Part shown: in pieces, positions 19,294 to 27,284 of the stretch | Layout of the letters: every line of letters starts with the position of its first letter | How positions within the stretch are numbered: position 1 is the stretch's first letter | Assembly: GCF_002156965.1 (NCBI RefSeq) | Contig: NZ_CP021324.1 | Location: forward strand, 1-64,000 | Source: Candidatus Nitrosomarinus catalina | GTDB taxonomy: Archaea; Thermoproteota; Nitrososphaeria; Nitrososphaerales; Nitrosopumilaceae | DNA length: 64,000 nucleotides | Direction: 5' to 3' | Program-made: the position numbers and the translations under genes | The notes under the pieces: model-generated | The model's database searches: none | Seen by the model: only the letters and a program-made list of their open reading frames with translations | What the model was told of the DNA's origin: nothing

Positions 19294-19386
19294 ATGAGAA
19301 CAAGTGATCCAAAATATAGAAAATATATGCTAGCATTGATGGGAGTATGTGCAGCAATTATTGTAATAGTAAATATGCCAAAGTGA
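19294..19386 (+). CDS. 30-residue single-span membrane micro-protein
   Basis: An ATG at 19294 opens a 30-residue frame reading MRTSDPKYRKYM followed by a hydrophobic span (LALMGVCAAIIVIVNM) and PK-stop. A TATA-like TTTTTAAAT lies about 30 bases upstream at 19262-19270, as expected for leaderless archaeal genes. The polar basic head plus single span looks like a real small membrane protein rather than chance, but there is no homology evidence available to me. Confidence 0.55.
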   Translation: MRTSDPKYRKYMLALMGVCAAIIVIVNMPK

Positions 19387-19401
19387 ATTTAATTAATAAT
19401 T

Positions 19402-19593
19402 CTATTTTTTAATTGATTCTAAAGAATGCCCACGATTTGTAATCATTTGTGTAACTGCCTCTATAGTATAATCAAGCCCATGTTCTTCTTCAAAATGATC
19501 TCTTAATTTTCCAATCAAGCCCATAGTTAATTCCTCATCTAAAACATGATCACATTCATAACCATAATCATTACATCTTATTTTGATTGACAT
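19402..19593 (-). CDS. DUF1059-family small protein
   Basis: This 63-residue protein reads MSIKIRCNDYGYECDHVLDEELTMGLIGKLRDHFEEEHGLDYT..., matching the DUF1059 pattern of a Cys pair about six residues apart followed by an HFEEEHG helix. Members are common in archaea and some bacteria. The Cys and His residues suggest a small metal-binding fold. Function is unknown. Confidence 0.75.
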   Translation of the reverse strand: MSIKIRCNDYGYECDHVLDEELTMGLIGKLRDHFEEEHGLDYTIEAVTQMITNRGHSLESIKK

Positions 19594-19680
19594 TACGTTT
19601 TTGAATTCTCAAAGCTATAAAAATGTCAGCATATTTTTTTGATAATACCACTAATAAGCCCTAAAAGCAATTTCATATCA

Positions 19681-20061
19681 ATGAAAGGTTTGGAATTTAT
19701 TTTTCTTGGAATGGGCTCTGTTCTAGGTGCATTTCTAAGATACAAACTTACTGAATCACCATTAATTTTCAATACATTACCTGTTAACGTTTTGATAGTC
19801 AATATTGCTGGAGCATTTATTCTTGGAGTATTTGTAGTAGTTTCACAACAATGGCATCTTGATTCAAAATATTCGTTATTTGCTGCTGTTGGTTTTTGTG
19901 GTTCATTGACTACAATGTCTGCCTTTGCACTTGATTCTAGTAATCTACTTGAAAGTAACCAATACATTTCATTTATTGTTAATATTTTCACAAATGTTGG
20001 ATTATCTATTGCAGCCTTAATTGGAGGAAAATCCTTAATGACTGCAATAATTAATAATTAA
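19681..20061 (+). CDS. crcB: Fluoride exporter CrcB/Fluc
   Basis: This four-span membrane protein of about 126 residues is a Fluc-type fluoride channel. It shows the family signatures GMGSVLGAFLRYKL near the start, VNIAGAFILG in the second span and GFCGSLTTMSAF in the third. I chose the ATG at 19681 because it puts the first span at the N-terminus; the upstream in-frame ATG at 19639 adds an unconvincing leader. No fluoride riboswitch is visible upstream. Confidence 0.9.
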   Translation: MKGLEFIFLGMGSVLGAFLRYKLTESPLIFNTLPVNVLIVNIAGAFILGVFVVVSQQWHLDSKYSLFAAVGFCGSLTTMSAFALDSSNLLESNQYISFIVNIFTNVGLSIAALIGGKSLMTAIINN

Positions 20062-20067
20062 TTGAAG

Positions 20068-20298
20068 ATGGTTTACTCATATCAGGTAGTTAAATTCCAA
20101 ACAATTTCATTTGTAAATGGAGTTCATTGGTCTCAATCTGTTAGTGATAAAGGAATTTTGTACAAATCACTAAAGGATCCCTTTTCAAAATTAATTGTAC
20201 AATCTCAAAATGGCTCAAAAAAATTATACCATATTCCAAAAGATCGAACAGTTGTTGTAAATAATGATACTGTACATTTTCTAGGTGAACCAGCTTGA
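20068..20298 (+). CDS. Small hypothetical protein
   Basis: This protein of about 76 residues (MVYSYQVVKFQTISFVNGVHW...) is predicted soluble and beta-rich, with no motif I recognise. It starts six bases after the crcB stop (an in-frame TTG directly adjacent to that stop is an alternative), so it is probably on the crcB transcript. No function can be proposed. Confidence 0.5.
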   Translation: MVYSYQVVKFQTISFVNGVHWSQSVSDKGILYKSLKDPFSKLIVQSQNGSKKLYHIPKDRTVVVNNDTVHFLGEPA

Positions 20299-20361
20299 GC
20301 AGCATTACTAATTTTGATAAATATCAAATTGAATTTATATCACTAATTTTGTATTAGGATA

Positions 20362-20661
20362 TTGTTAGAACTAACCAAGAAAGTATTTGGAAATATCATG
20401 ACTCAAGAAATTATTGGTTCAGAACCATCTATTTCTGAAATAAAGATTAGATTTGAAAAAGAATTTCAAGCATTAATTAAAAATCTAGAATCAATTTCAA
20501 AACAAAACTTGGAAAATATTTTAGAACAACAAAAAATTTCTCAAAAACATGTGAATACCAGACCTGGAGCTATGGCTTTGAATCAAAGTAAAATTGAGAT
20601 GTTTAATGATTACAATAACAAATATCTAAAAAAAATTAATGAAAAATTTACTACTTTTTAG
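20362..20661 (+). CDS. Small helical hypothetical protein
   Basis: This frame gives 99 residues from a TTG start; an in-frame ATG at 20398 giving 87 residues is at least as likely. The protein is charged, helical and rich in Lys, Glu and Asn, with a coiled-coil-like middle. It has no membrane span. It overlaps the 3' end of the convergent antiporter gene by 11 bases. I recognise no family. Confidence 0.5.
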   Translation: MLELTKKVFGNIMTQEIIGSEPSISEIKIRFEKEFQALIKNLESISKQNLENILEQQKISQKHVNTRPGAMALNQSKIEMFNDYNNKYLKKINEKFTTF

Positions 20662-22162
20662 AATCGTCTGATGGTTTTACAAATCCACCATCTAATTTTT
20701 CATGATATTCATCTACTTCTTCAGTAATAATTTCATTATCTGGTGAATCGTCTGATGGTTTTACAAATCCACCTTGAATTGAATCTGGTGGTGGAATTTT
20801 TTTTGATTTTCCTAACCCTATTGTTGTAATAATTACAGAGGATAAAATTATGAAAAATATCATTTGTGGGTATGCTTCTGCATTTGGTAATCCCATAGTT
20901 ATTGGATAAGTTGCAAGTACTGCAGCAGCTAAACCCCTTGGAATCATCGAATTTGTTACTGATTTATCTAATCTAGAAAATCTTTTTGTTAAAACAGCTT
21001 TTACAACACCTGCTCTGCCAACAAATACTGCAATTGTTATCACAATTCCAAATATCATATATTCAATTTGTCCAAATGTTGCCATTAACCCGACAAATAC
21101 AAAGAAAAATGATCTTACCAAAAATGTCAGTTGATTGTGGGTTGGATCATCCATCTCAATTCTAGGAACCTTGAATCTAAGAATTCTGGAAAGATGTCTT
21201 TTGTTACCAATCATTAAACCAAATACTAAGGCTGTTAGTGCTCCTGATTCTCCAAATGAATTTGCCAAGAAAAATAATACAAATAATATAGATAATGTCA
21301 ACATATACGCGTGTTGTGCATTTCCAAATTTTGTTGAAATATACATCCAAGGTATTCCCACACCAAATCCTAAAACTAAACCAACTACTACTGCTCTACC
21401 AATTGTTTCTTGTAATGTTTGTAAATCAAAATGACCTGCTAGTACTGCTTCAAATAGAATGAATGCAATAATTGTAGCAAGAATATCAGTAACTGCTGAC
21501 TCAAAACTTAAAATTGATTTAGTTTTTTCTGAAATTCTGATATTTCTTACTAAACCAAAAACAATTGCTGAACTACTACCTCCAACAATTGAAGCTAACA
21601 AAATACTCTCTAACCATGTCCACTCTAATACATAATGAGCACCAACTGAAATTATTATTACTGATAAAATAAAACCAACAAGTGCTAGTGTTAGTGAATA
21701 ATGAGCAGTTTTTACTACATGTTTGATATCTAAATTTAATCCACCATCAAACATGATAATTATCAATGCAAGTGCTGCAAAATATGGGACGACTTGAATA
21801 ACGGCTTCAGCTTGAATAATTCCAAACACTGGCCCTATAATTACACCTAGAATCATTAAAAATGCTACATCTGGAATACCTGTTTTTTTAAAAAATGCTT
21901 CACCTGCAACTCCAAGAAATATTACAACACCTGCTGCAAGTAATATTATTGGTGCAGCAGCAATTGGCTCATCCTGTATTGATAATGAAGAAATTGACGT
22001 TTGTATTTCTGTCAGTTTATTCAAAATAACTGATGAATTAATTTCTGAAAATGAAAAACCTTCAATTTGTGATGTTATCAAATTTAATATTGTTAAAGTA
22101 ATTGTATCCATTACTAATTGATTGAAATTATATATGGTTAAAAAGTAAACTGAATTTTTCAT
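20651..22162 (-). CDS. CPA-type Na+(K+)/H+ antiporter
   Basis: This 503-residue protein has 12 to 13 membrane spans typical of monovalent cation:proton antiporters. Conserved pieces include DVAFLMILGVIIGP, MFDGGLNLD and the SAVTDILA segment with the acidic ion-binding residue. A hydrophilic tail of about 45 residues carries two copies of GGFVKPSDDS. It probably exchanges cytoplasmic Na+ for H+ in a marine cell. The in-frame Met18 is a possible alternative start, just before the first hydrophobic region. Confidence 0.88.
   Translation of the reverse strand: MKNSVYFLTIYNFNQLVMDTITLTILNLITSQIEGFSFSEINSSVILNKLTEIQTSISSLSIQDEPIAAAPIILLAAGVVIFLGVAGEAFFKKTGIPDVAFLMILGVIIGPVFGIIQAEAVIQVVPYFAALALIIIMFDGGLNLDIKHVVKTAHYSLTLALVGFILSVIIISVGAHYVLEWTWLESILLASIVGGSSSAIVFGLVRNIRISEKTKSILSFESAVTDILATIIAFILFEAVLAGHFDLQTLQETIGRAVVVGLVLGFGVGIPWMYISTKFGNAQHAYMLTLSILFVLFFLANSFGESGALTALVFGLMIGNKRHLSRILRFKVPRIEMDDPTHNQLTFLVRSFFFVFVGLMATFGQIEYMIFGIVITIAVFVGRAGVVKAVLTKRFSRLDKSVTNSMIPRGLAAAVLATYPITMGLPNAEAYPQMIFFIILSSVIITTIGLGKSKKIPPPDSIQGGFVKPSDDSPDNEIITEEVDEYHEKLDGGFVKPSDDSKK
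20661..20773 (-). repeat. Two identical 29-bp direct repeats in the antiporter tail
   Basis: The same 29 bases occur at 20661-20689 and 20745-20773, spaced 84 bases (28 codons) apart and in frame. They encode the repeated GGFVKPSDDS motif at the antiporter C-terminus. Identity extends to synonymous positions, which points to a recent internal duplication. Confidence 0.85.
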
Positions 22163-22211
22163 GAGTGTTTTGATAGTTTGTAAAACATTAAATCCAATAC
22201 AAGAATAATTT

Positions 22212-22760
22212 TTGTTATTGAGTGCGACTGATTCATTACGTGAAGATCATAAACAAATTAGGCGTTTAGATAAAATAATCATAAAATGTTATACAGAACT
22301 TTATGCAGGCAAAAATATTCCAATTTCAGATTTAGAAAAAATTACAATTATTATTGAGGAATTCTTTGATTCAATTCATTATTCTCGAGAAGAGGATTCA
22401 TATTTTCCATGCGTTGCAAGTTATGATCATTTAAAACAAGAAATTCGAGCATTGTTAATTGAACATGAGTTTTCAAGAAGAATTGCAATTCAAATAAAAA
22501 AGCATGTAAAACGATGGAAAAATGGTGAAGATGCACGAGAACCTGTTGCAAGATTTTTGAAAACATACTCTACTTATCTAATGGATCACATGAAAAAGGA
22601 AGAAAATTTCTTTGACAAAGCCGAAGCTGAAATAATTTCTAAAGAGGAGGAGTTTGAAATGTATGAGCAATTCAAATCTGTAATGACAGTTTCAAAAAAA
22701 ATGGAAGATATGATTAAAGAGATTGATTATTTAGAAAAACAAAATTGGGTTCAAAATTAA
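22212..22760 (+). CDS. Hemerythrin-like HHE-domain protein
   Basis: This 182-residue helical protein has the four-helix HHE pattern: REDHKQIRRL, then HYSREEDSYF, then LIEHEFSRR, then YLMDHMKKEENFF. The spaced His and Glu residues could bind a di-iron centre. Such proteins sense or store O2, NO or iron. The start is uncertain, since TTG codons at 22212 and 22218 are both in frame and no ATG fits. It is divergent from the antiporter gene. Confidence 0.85.
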   Translation: MLLSATDSLREDHKQIRRLDKIIIKCYTELYAGKNIPISDLEKITIIIEEFFDSIHYSREEDSYFPCVASYDHLKQEIRALLIEHEFSRRIAIQIKKHVKRWKNGEDAREPVARFLKTYSTYLMDHMKKEENFFDKAEAEIISKEEEFEMYEQFKSVMTVSKKMEDMIKEIDYLEKQNWVQN

Positions 22761-22797
22761 CGTAAGCTCTTTATTAGTAATTTCAACATTTTTGAAT

Positions 22798-23313
22798 ATG
22801 AAACCTTTCATTCTTTGGATGACTGGTCTTCCTTGTTCAGGCAAGACCACAATTGTAAAAGATTTGCAGAAAGACATTCCAAATTTGGCAATGCTTGATG
22901 GTGATGAACTAAGAGAATGGTTCTCACCAAAAGATTTCTCAAAAGCAGGACGTGATGAACATAACAAAAAAGTTGCTCATTTAGCTAAGCTTTTGCTAAA
23001 TCATGGTGTTCCAAGTGTAGTATCTCTAGTTTCACCATACATCGAAAATAGAGAAAATGCTAGGGAAATTATTTCTGCAGGTGATCAATTTGCAGAAGTG
23101 TATGTAAAGTGTTCATTAGCAAAATGTGAAGAAAGAGATGTCAAAGGCATGTATGCCAAGGCTCGAAAAGGAGAGATTAAAGGATTTACAGGAATAGATG
23201 ATCCTTATGAGGCTCCAGAAAAAGCAGATTTAGTTATTGATACCGAACATGAACCTCTTGCAGATAGTGCAAATAAAGTAAAGGACTTTCTTAATGAAAG
23301 AAACCTACTCTAA
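22798..23313 (+). CDS. cysC: Adenylylsulfate (APS) kinase
   Basis: This 171-residue kinase phosphorylates APS to PAPS. The P-loop GLPCSGKTT is at about residues 10-18, followed by the family segments LDGDELREWF and FAEVYVKCSLAKCEERDVKGMYAKARKGEI, the latter being the substrate-lid region of CysC. The ATG at 22798 is preferred over an in-frame TTG two codons earlier. It converges with a PAP-phosphatase-like gene, which would remove the by-product of PAPS use. Confidence 0.92.
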   Translation: MKPFILWMTGLPCSGKTTIVKDLQKDIPNLAMLDGDELREWFSPKDFSKAGRDEHNKKVAHLAKLLLNHGVPSVVSLVSPYIENRENAREIISAGDQFAEVYVKCSLAKCEERDVKGMYAKARKGEIKGFTGIDDPYEAPEKADLVIDTEHEPLADSANKVKDFLNERNLL

Positions 23314-24120
23314 TTTTTTAAATTCTGTTAAAATTTTTTCATGAATTAACCCATTGGTTACTAAGATGCCATTTTGATGATACACATTTTCGTTGTTGTA
23401 TGTTAATTCATTTCCTGACATATCTGTCATTTTTCCACCAGCTTCTGAAATAATACAATGAGATGCAGCTGTATCCCATTCTTTCATTTTATTTGTTGTA
23501 GTGATGTATACTTCGGCTTGACCTGAACTAATTTTACCAACTTTTAATGAACTTCCTATACTTGTAAAATCCTTAATTCCTATTTTTTCAATGAAATCTT
23601 TTTCTTTATCTGATAAATGATGTCTAGAACCTATTGTTCTACATTTAGGAAGTTCAGAAATTTTAGTAACTGATATTTTCTCCCACTCATTATCTGAATA
23701 TCTAAAAGCACCAGCATTTTTTTGTGCAACGAATAAGGTTTTTTCAGTTGGCCATGCAATTACACCTAAAATTGGTTTTTGATTTTGTACTAATGCAATC
23801 ATTACTGTAAATTCTCCAGTCTTATCAATAAAATCAGAAGTTCCATCAAGCGGATCAATTATCCAAATTATATCATTTGATAATCTAGTTTTATCATCAA
23901 CATCTTCTTCAGAAAGAATTGAATGTTTTGTGACTGAGAGAATTTCTTTAATTATTTTATTACTTTGTAAATCTGCATCTGTTACTGGGGAATTGTCAGT
24001 TTTAGTGAACGTTTTGAAACCTTTTTCATAAATTCTTAAAATTCTATTTCCTGCTTCTTGTGCAGCTTTAATTGCAAGATCTAACTCTGGAATTTTATTT
24101 GAAATTGGAATGTTATTCAA
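23305..24120 (-). CDS. cysQ: CysQ-like 3'(2'),5'-bisphosphate nucleotidase / IMPase family
   Basis: This 271-residue Mg-dependent phosphatase has the IMPase-family motifs LSEEDVDD (about residues 94-101), DPLDGTSDFI (about 113-122) and EWDTAASHCIISEAGG (about 218-233). Within this family, CysQ cleaves PAP to AMP and inositol monophosphatases and archaeal fructose-1,6-bisphosphatases share the same motifs. Overlapping convergence with an APS kinase gene favours the CysQ role, but inositol-1-phosphate phosphatase cannot be excluded from sequence alone. Confidence 0.82.
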   Translation of the reverse strand: MNNIPISNKIPELDLAIKAAQEAGNRILRIYEKGFKTFTKTDNSPVTDADLQSNKIIKEILSVTKHSILSEEDVDDKTRLSNDIIWIIDPLDGTSDFIDKTGEFTVMIALVQNQKPILGVIAWPTEKTLFVAQKNAGAFRYSDNEWEKISVTKISELPKCRTIGSRHHLSDKEKDFIEKIGIKDFTSIGSSLKVGKISSGQAEVYITTTNKMKEWDTAASHCIISEAGGKMTDMSGNELTYNNENVYHQNGILVTNGLIHEKILTEFKKLE

Positions 24121-24133
24121 TTATGGTTTTTCC

Positions 24134-24343
24134 TTATGTCGTTAATTCTGGTTTCAAAGACCATGCAACTCCTAGCATGATAAATGGAATTGACATGACC
24201 CCAATTATTCCTAAAACTGTGTTAAATTGAGCGTCAGAAACTGCAGGGTTGTTAATTATCCATGGTAGTGGTAATGTAATTACTATCCAAATTGCCCCTA
24301 AGAGAATTATTAGTTTAGCTCTAAATTTTTTCTTACTTTCCAT
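24134..24343 (-). CDS. Small two-span membrane protein
   Basis: This 69-residue protein has a basic N-terminus (MESKKKFRAK) and two membrane spans separated by a short polar loop (NNPAVSDAQ). It begins 13 bases upstream of cysQ on the same strand. A similar small two-span protein occurs at 29448-29642. I recognise no family and propose no function. Confidence 0.6.
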   Translation of the reverse strand: MESKKKFRAKLIILLGAIWIVITLPLPWIINNPAVSDAQFNTVLGIIGVMSIPFIMLGVAWSLKPELTT

Positions 24344-24383
24344 ATCATTTCGTAATTTTGGGTTGTATTAAATTCATGTGAAT

Positions 24384-25136
24384 TTATTTAATTGATTCTC
24401 CTCCATCAACTGTTAGTATTGCTCCAGTGACCCATGATGCATCATCTGATGTAAAATACAATGCAGCTTTTCCAATTTCTTCAGGTTGACCAATTCTTCC
24501 TAATGGATGTTCATTATTCATAAATTCTATATCTTTTTGATTTTTTAAAAATGGTTTTGTCATATCTGTGTCAACTACTCCTGGGCAAATGCAATTAACT
24601 CTAATTTTGTCTTTAGCATATTCTAATGCCCAACATTTTGTGAGTACAATTAAAGCAGCTTTTGAAGCTGAATATGCATCTGCATTAAATCCTTGATATG
24701 CTTTTAATCCTGCATCAGATGAGATGTTAATTATACAACCAGATGTTTTTTGTAAATGTGGTATTGCCTCTTTAGTAAATCTAAACTGTCCAGTTAAATT
24801 AACGTCTAATACCTCATTCCATTCCTCCTCATCAATTTCATGTAATTGTTTTATTTTTGGAAATATTCCTGCATTATTTACTAAAATATCTAGTTTGCCA
24901 AATTTTTCAATTGTTTTATTTAATACATTTTGAACTTCACTCTTTTTTTTAATATCGCATGTTATTCCAAATGAATTTGTAATTTGTGCTTCAGCTTTTT
25001 TTATTTTTTCAGAGTCTTTTGATGTAATTACTACTAGTGCCCCATTTTCAGATAGAATTTTTGCAATTGCAAATCCAATTCCTCTGCTTCCACCAGTGAC
25101 TAAAGCAATTTTACCTGTTAATTTCATCAGTTTCAA
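24384..25136 (-). CDS. Short-chain dehydrogenase/reductase (3-oxoacyl-reductase-like)
   Basis: This 250-residue classical SDR has the NAD(P)-binding TGGSRGIG motif (about residues 14-21), the NNAG motif (about 87-90), the catalytic Ser in IINISSDAG, the YSASKAA active-site Tyr/Lys pair (near 155) and the C-terminal PGVVDTDM segment. It probably reduces a carbonyl using NAD(P)H, but the substrate is not predictable. In-frame Met4 is an alternative start. It is not closely similar to the SDR at 34929. Confidence 0.88.
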   Translation of the reverse strand: MKLMKLTGKIALVTGGSRGIGFAIAKILSENGALVVITSKDSEKIKKAEAQITNSFGITCDIKKKSEVQNVLNKTIEKFGKLDILVNNAGIFPKIKQLHEIDEEEWNEVLDVNLTGQFRFTKEAIPHLQKTSGCIINISSDAGLKAYQGFNADAYSASKAALIVLTKCWALEYAKDKIRVNCICPGVVDTDMTKPFLKNQKDIEFMNNEHPLGRIGQPEEIGKAALYFTSDDASWVTGAILTVDGGESIK

Positions 25137-25228
25137 AATTCAATTTCGTAATTTATAGATCAATTTGATGAAAAATTATTAAAATAATTTAATAATATTC
25201 ACTATTATCAGTAATTATTGTTAAAAAA

Positions 25229-25390
25229 TCTTAAATATTGAATTTTTCTATAATAGTTAATGTCGAAAGTTGTTATTTCTATCGACTAATTTGCGTAGCC
25301 CCGCAGAACGAAAAAGGCACTCAGGCGTTTGACGCTTGACCACAAGAGGAAATCTCTTATTGTTCTGCAGTTATGGGGTTTACGCCTTTT
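25229..25390 (+). ncRNA. Unassigned structured RNA candidate, about 125 nt
   Basis: A GC-rich island in AT-rich surroundings folds into several helices. Hairpin 25262-25286 pairs GTCGA with TCGAC. A long outer stem pairs GCGTA (25293-25297) with TACGC (25381-25385), CCCC (25299-25302) with GGGG (25375-25378) and GCAGAAC (25303-25309) with GTTCTGC (25362-25368). Inside it are an 8-bp hairpin (25321-25339) and a 5-bp AAGAG/CTCTT hairpin (25344-25358). A TATA-like CTTAAATA at 25229-25237 would start RNA near 25260, exactly at the first hairpin. It matches no RNA family I can name (not tRNA, 5S, SRP or RNase P). Minus-strand expression as the 3' end of the gene at 25389 is the alternative. Confidence 0.6.
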
Positions 25391-25838
25391 ACCTTATCAA
25401 ATCTACTGATACTGAACCCCTCACATTCCCATTTGGATTAATAGTGATTGAAATTTCTTGTAATGAATCGATTGTAATTTTTTTATTTCCCTCATATTTC
25501 CATGTAAAATATTTTGCAGTTTCAGATTCATGTGGAATGCCTACAAGTTCAAAATTTTCTTCAAATACATAATTTTGACCAATTAATTTTATTGATAAAA
25601 TTTCAGGACTGCTACCATTTGGAACAAATCTAAAAAAATATGTTCCTGACTTGATCAAAAATTCTTTAGTATAAACTCCATTAGTATAAAGTTCAGGGTC
25701 TGCTAAAGTTATGTGAAATATGTCGTCATTGATTTTTTCATCTTCATCTGATAAACCTGTAATCCAATCAAATGCAACAAATCCCAATATGGGAATAATT
25801 ACCATAATCAGTATTTTTTTATTCATAACACAAATCAC
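25389..25838 (-). CDS. Membrane-anchored or secreted hypothetical protein
   Basis: This 149-residue protein has one N-terminal hydrophobic segment (about residues 8-25), either a signal anchor or signal peptide, followed by a beta-rich domain of about 115 residues expected outside the cell. No cysteines or known motifs stand out in that domain. Met5 is an alternative start. Its stop codon lies four bases from the structured-RNA candidate. I recognise no family. Confidence 0.6.
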   Translation of the reverse strand: MICVMNKKILIMVIIPILGFVAFDWITGLSDEDEKINDDIFHITLADPELYTNGVYTKEFLIKSGTYFFRFVPNGSSPEILSIKLIGQNYVFEENFELVGIPHESETAKYFTWKYEGNKKITIDSLQEISITINPNGNVRGSVSVDLIR

Positions 25839-25941
25839 AAATTCTATTATAAAAAATATTTTTTATTCAGCTAACTAAATTTCACGTACTGTTAACCAAA
25901 TTTTACACTTGAAATTAAGTATTAACTCCAGAATCTAATTT

Positions 25942-26583
25942 ATGACTGGTCTTAATGATAAATGGTCCAAACAACCAAAAACAGGCATAGCTGATAAAAT
26001 TAATGACACAATCAAGCCTAAAGGCCCATTAAAACCACGAGTTCAAGATGGTATTAAAAAATTACAATCACAAATCAAAAAATTAGATTCTATGTTATCC
26101 AGTTTAAAAGAACGTGATGCTAAATTATTTCAAAGAATTGTTACTGCAACACAAAATCATGATGTTCAAACTAGTAAAGTTCTAGGAAATGAATTAGCTG
26201 AAGTTCGTAAAGTCACAAAAATTTTAAGCAGTGCTAGAATTGCTTTAGAACAAATTGAATTAAGATTATCTACATGTAATGATCTTGGTGATACTGTAGT
26301 TGCTATGGTACCTACAATGGGATTAATGAAGAATCTAAAATCATCACTTGGAAAAGTAATGCCTGGTGCAGAACAAGAAATTGGTCAAATGGCAGAAATG
26401 CTTGGAGGATTTATGACTGAAAGTTTCGCAGGTGATGCAGCATTTGGTATAGATGAAACAACTAATGCAGAATCTGAGAAAATTTTACAAGAGGCTTCTG
26501 CTGTTGCTGAAAGTTCAACTGGTGAAATGTTCCCATCTGTTCCATCTGCTAGTAAAGAACAAACAAGCTCTAAATTTTTCTAA
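25942..26583 (+). CDS. cdvB: CdvB-like ESCRT-III protein (paralogue 1)
   Basis: This 213-residue helical protein is an archaeal ESCRT-III (Snf7-like) polymer-forming protein used in cell division and membrane remodelling. A basic N-terminal part with the KPKGPLKPRVQDGI segment is followed by long helices (about residues 35-150). A flexible tail carries ILQEASAVAE and the short FPSVPS motif, probably the peptide bound by the MIT domain of the CdvC ATPase. It shares these features with the paralogue at 50763. It converges with a coiled-coil gene, overlapping it by four bases. Confidence 0.88.
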   Translation: MTGLNDKWSKQPKTGIADKINDTIKPKGPLKPRVQDGIKKLQSQIKKLDSMLSSLKERDAKLFQRIVTATQNHDVQTSKVLGNELAEVRKVTKILSSARIALEQIELRLSTCNDLGDTVVAMVPTMGLMKNLKSSLGKVMPGAEQEIGQMAEMLGGFMTESFAGDAAFGIDETTNAESEKILQEASAVAESSTGEMFPSVPSASKEQTSSKFF

Positions 26584-27053
26584 TTTTCTACAGAATCTCT
26601 GCTTTCTTTAATTTGTTTAACTCTATTTCCTTCATCTCCTACGATAGTATCAATACCTGAAAGCTTATCTCTCAAATTATTGATTATTGTAGCTACTTCA
26701 TCTGCTTCATTTTCTACTTTCATTCTTTTATCTGCTAGTTGCTGAATTCCTCTATTTTCTTCATCAATGTATTCACTAACTTTTTGTAATTTTTCTTTAA
26801 GATTTTTGATATCTACTGATTCTTCTTCTATATCTTTTTCAAGCATTGTTCTTTTATCTTTAAGATTTTTTATCATTAAACCCACATAATCAATTGCTTC
26901 TTCTAATTTTGCGCGTTTTCCCATTAATTCTCCAATACCTATAGTTGATTCGCTATTTGCTGATGGTTCTACTGATTCTTCTACGCTGACATTCTCTTCA
27001 ATTCTTTCTTCCATCATTTCCCCTCCTTTTTCTTCTTTGAACTTATCAAACAT
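26580..27053 (-). CDS. Coiled-coil hypothetical protein
   Basis: This 157-residue acidic protein has a low-complexity Glu/Ser N-terminus (about residues 1-40) and then a continuous heptad-like helical region to the end (LMGKRAKLEEAIDYVGLMIKNLKDKRTMLEKDIEEE...). No enzyme motif is visible. Position directly convergent with a CdvB gene (four-base overlap) makes a link to cell division tempting but unproven. Confidence 0.65.
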   Translation of the reverse strand: MFDKFKEEKGGEMMEERIEENVSVEESVEPSANSESTIGIGELMGKRAKLEEAIDYVGLMIKNLKDKRTMLEKDIEEESVDIKNLKEKLQKVSEYIDEENRGIQQLADKRMKVENEADEVATIINNLRDKLSGIDTIVGDEGNRVKQIKESRDSVEN

Positions 27054-27204
27054 TTTATGATTTTCTATTGAAATTGGGAATAAAAAGTTATTATGAATCT
27101 CAAAGCTGACCTTGTGAATGAATTTTAATCCAATTTTTTAGCCTCATTTTGACACAAATTCTGAGAAAATTCTCATTTTTAGCAAAATTAGGGGATTTTT
27201 TTCA

Positions 27205-27284
27205 GTGAAACGGGCGTTCCGCTTTGTGTTCCGCTATAAAGTTTCAAAATGTTCCTCATTAACAACACCATTCTATACTAATGC
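27205..27284 (+). promoter_or_regulatory. Promoter with 8-bp direct repeats upstream of winged-helix gene
   Basis: A TATAAAG box at 27235-27241 precedes the ATG at 27285 by about 45 bases. Just upstream are two direct repeats GTTCCGCT at 27216-27223 and 27228-27235, 12 bases apart, in a locally GC-rich stretch. The second repeat touches the TATA box, so a protein bound there would affect promoter use. Autoregulation by the downstream winged-helix protein is a natural guess. Confidence 0.45.

Noticed and set aside
19594..19680. Fluoride riboswitch upstream of crcB
   Set aside because: The short AT-rich gap lacks the conserved pseudoknot-forming GC segments of the fluoride riboswitch.
19626..19991. 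121-residue minus-strand frame over crcB
   Set aside because: It is the antisense shadow of a clear CrcB membrane protein and resembles no protein family.
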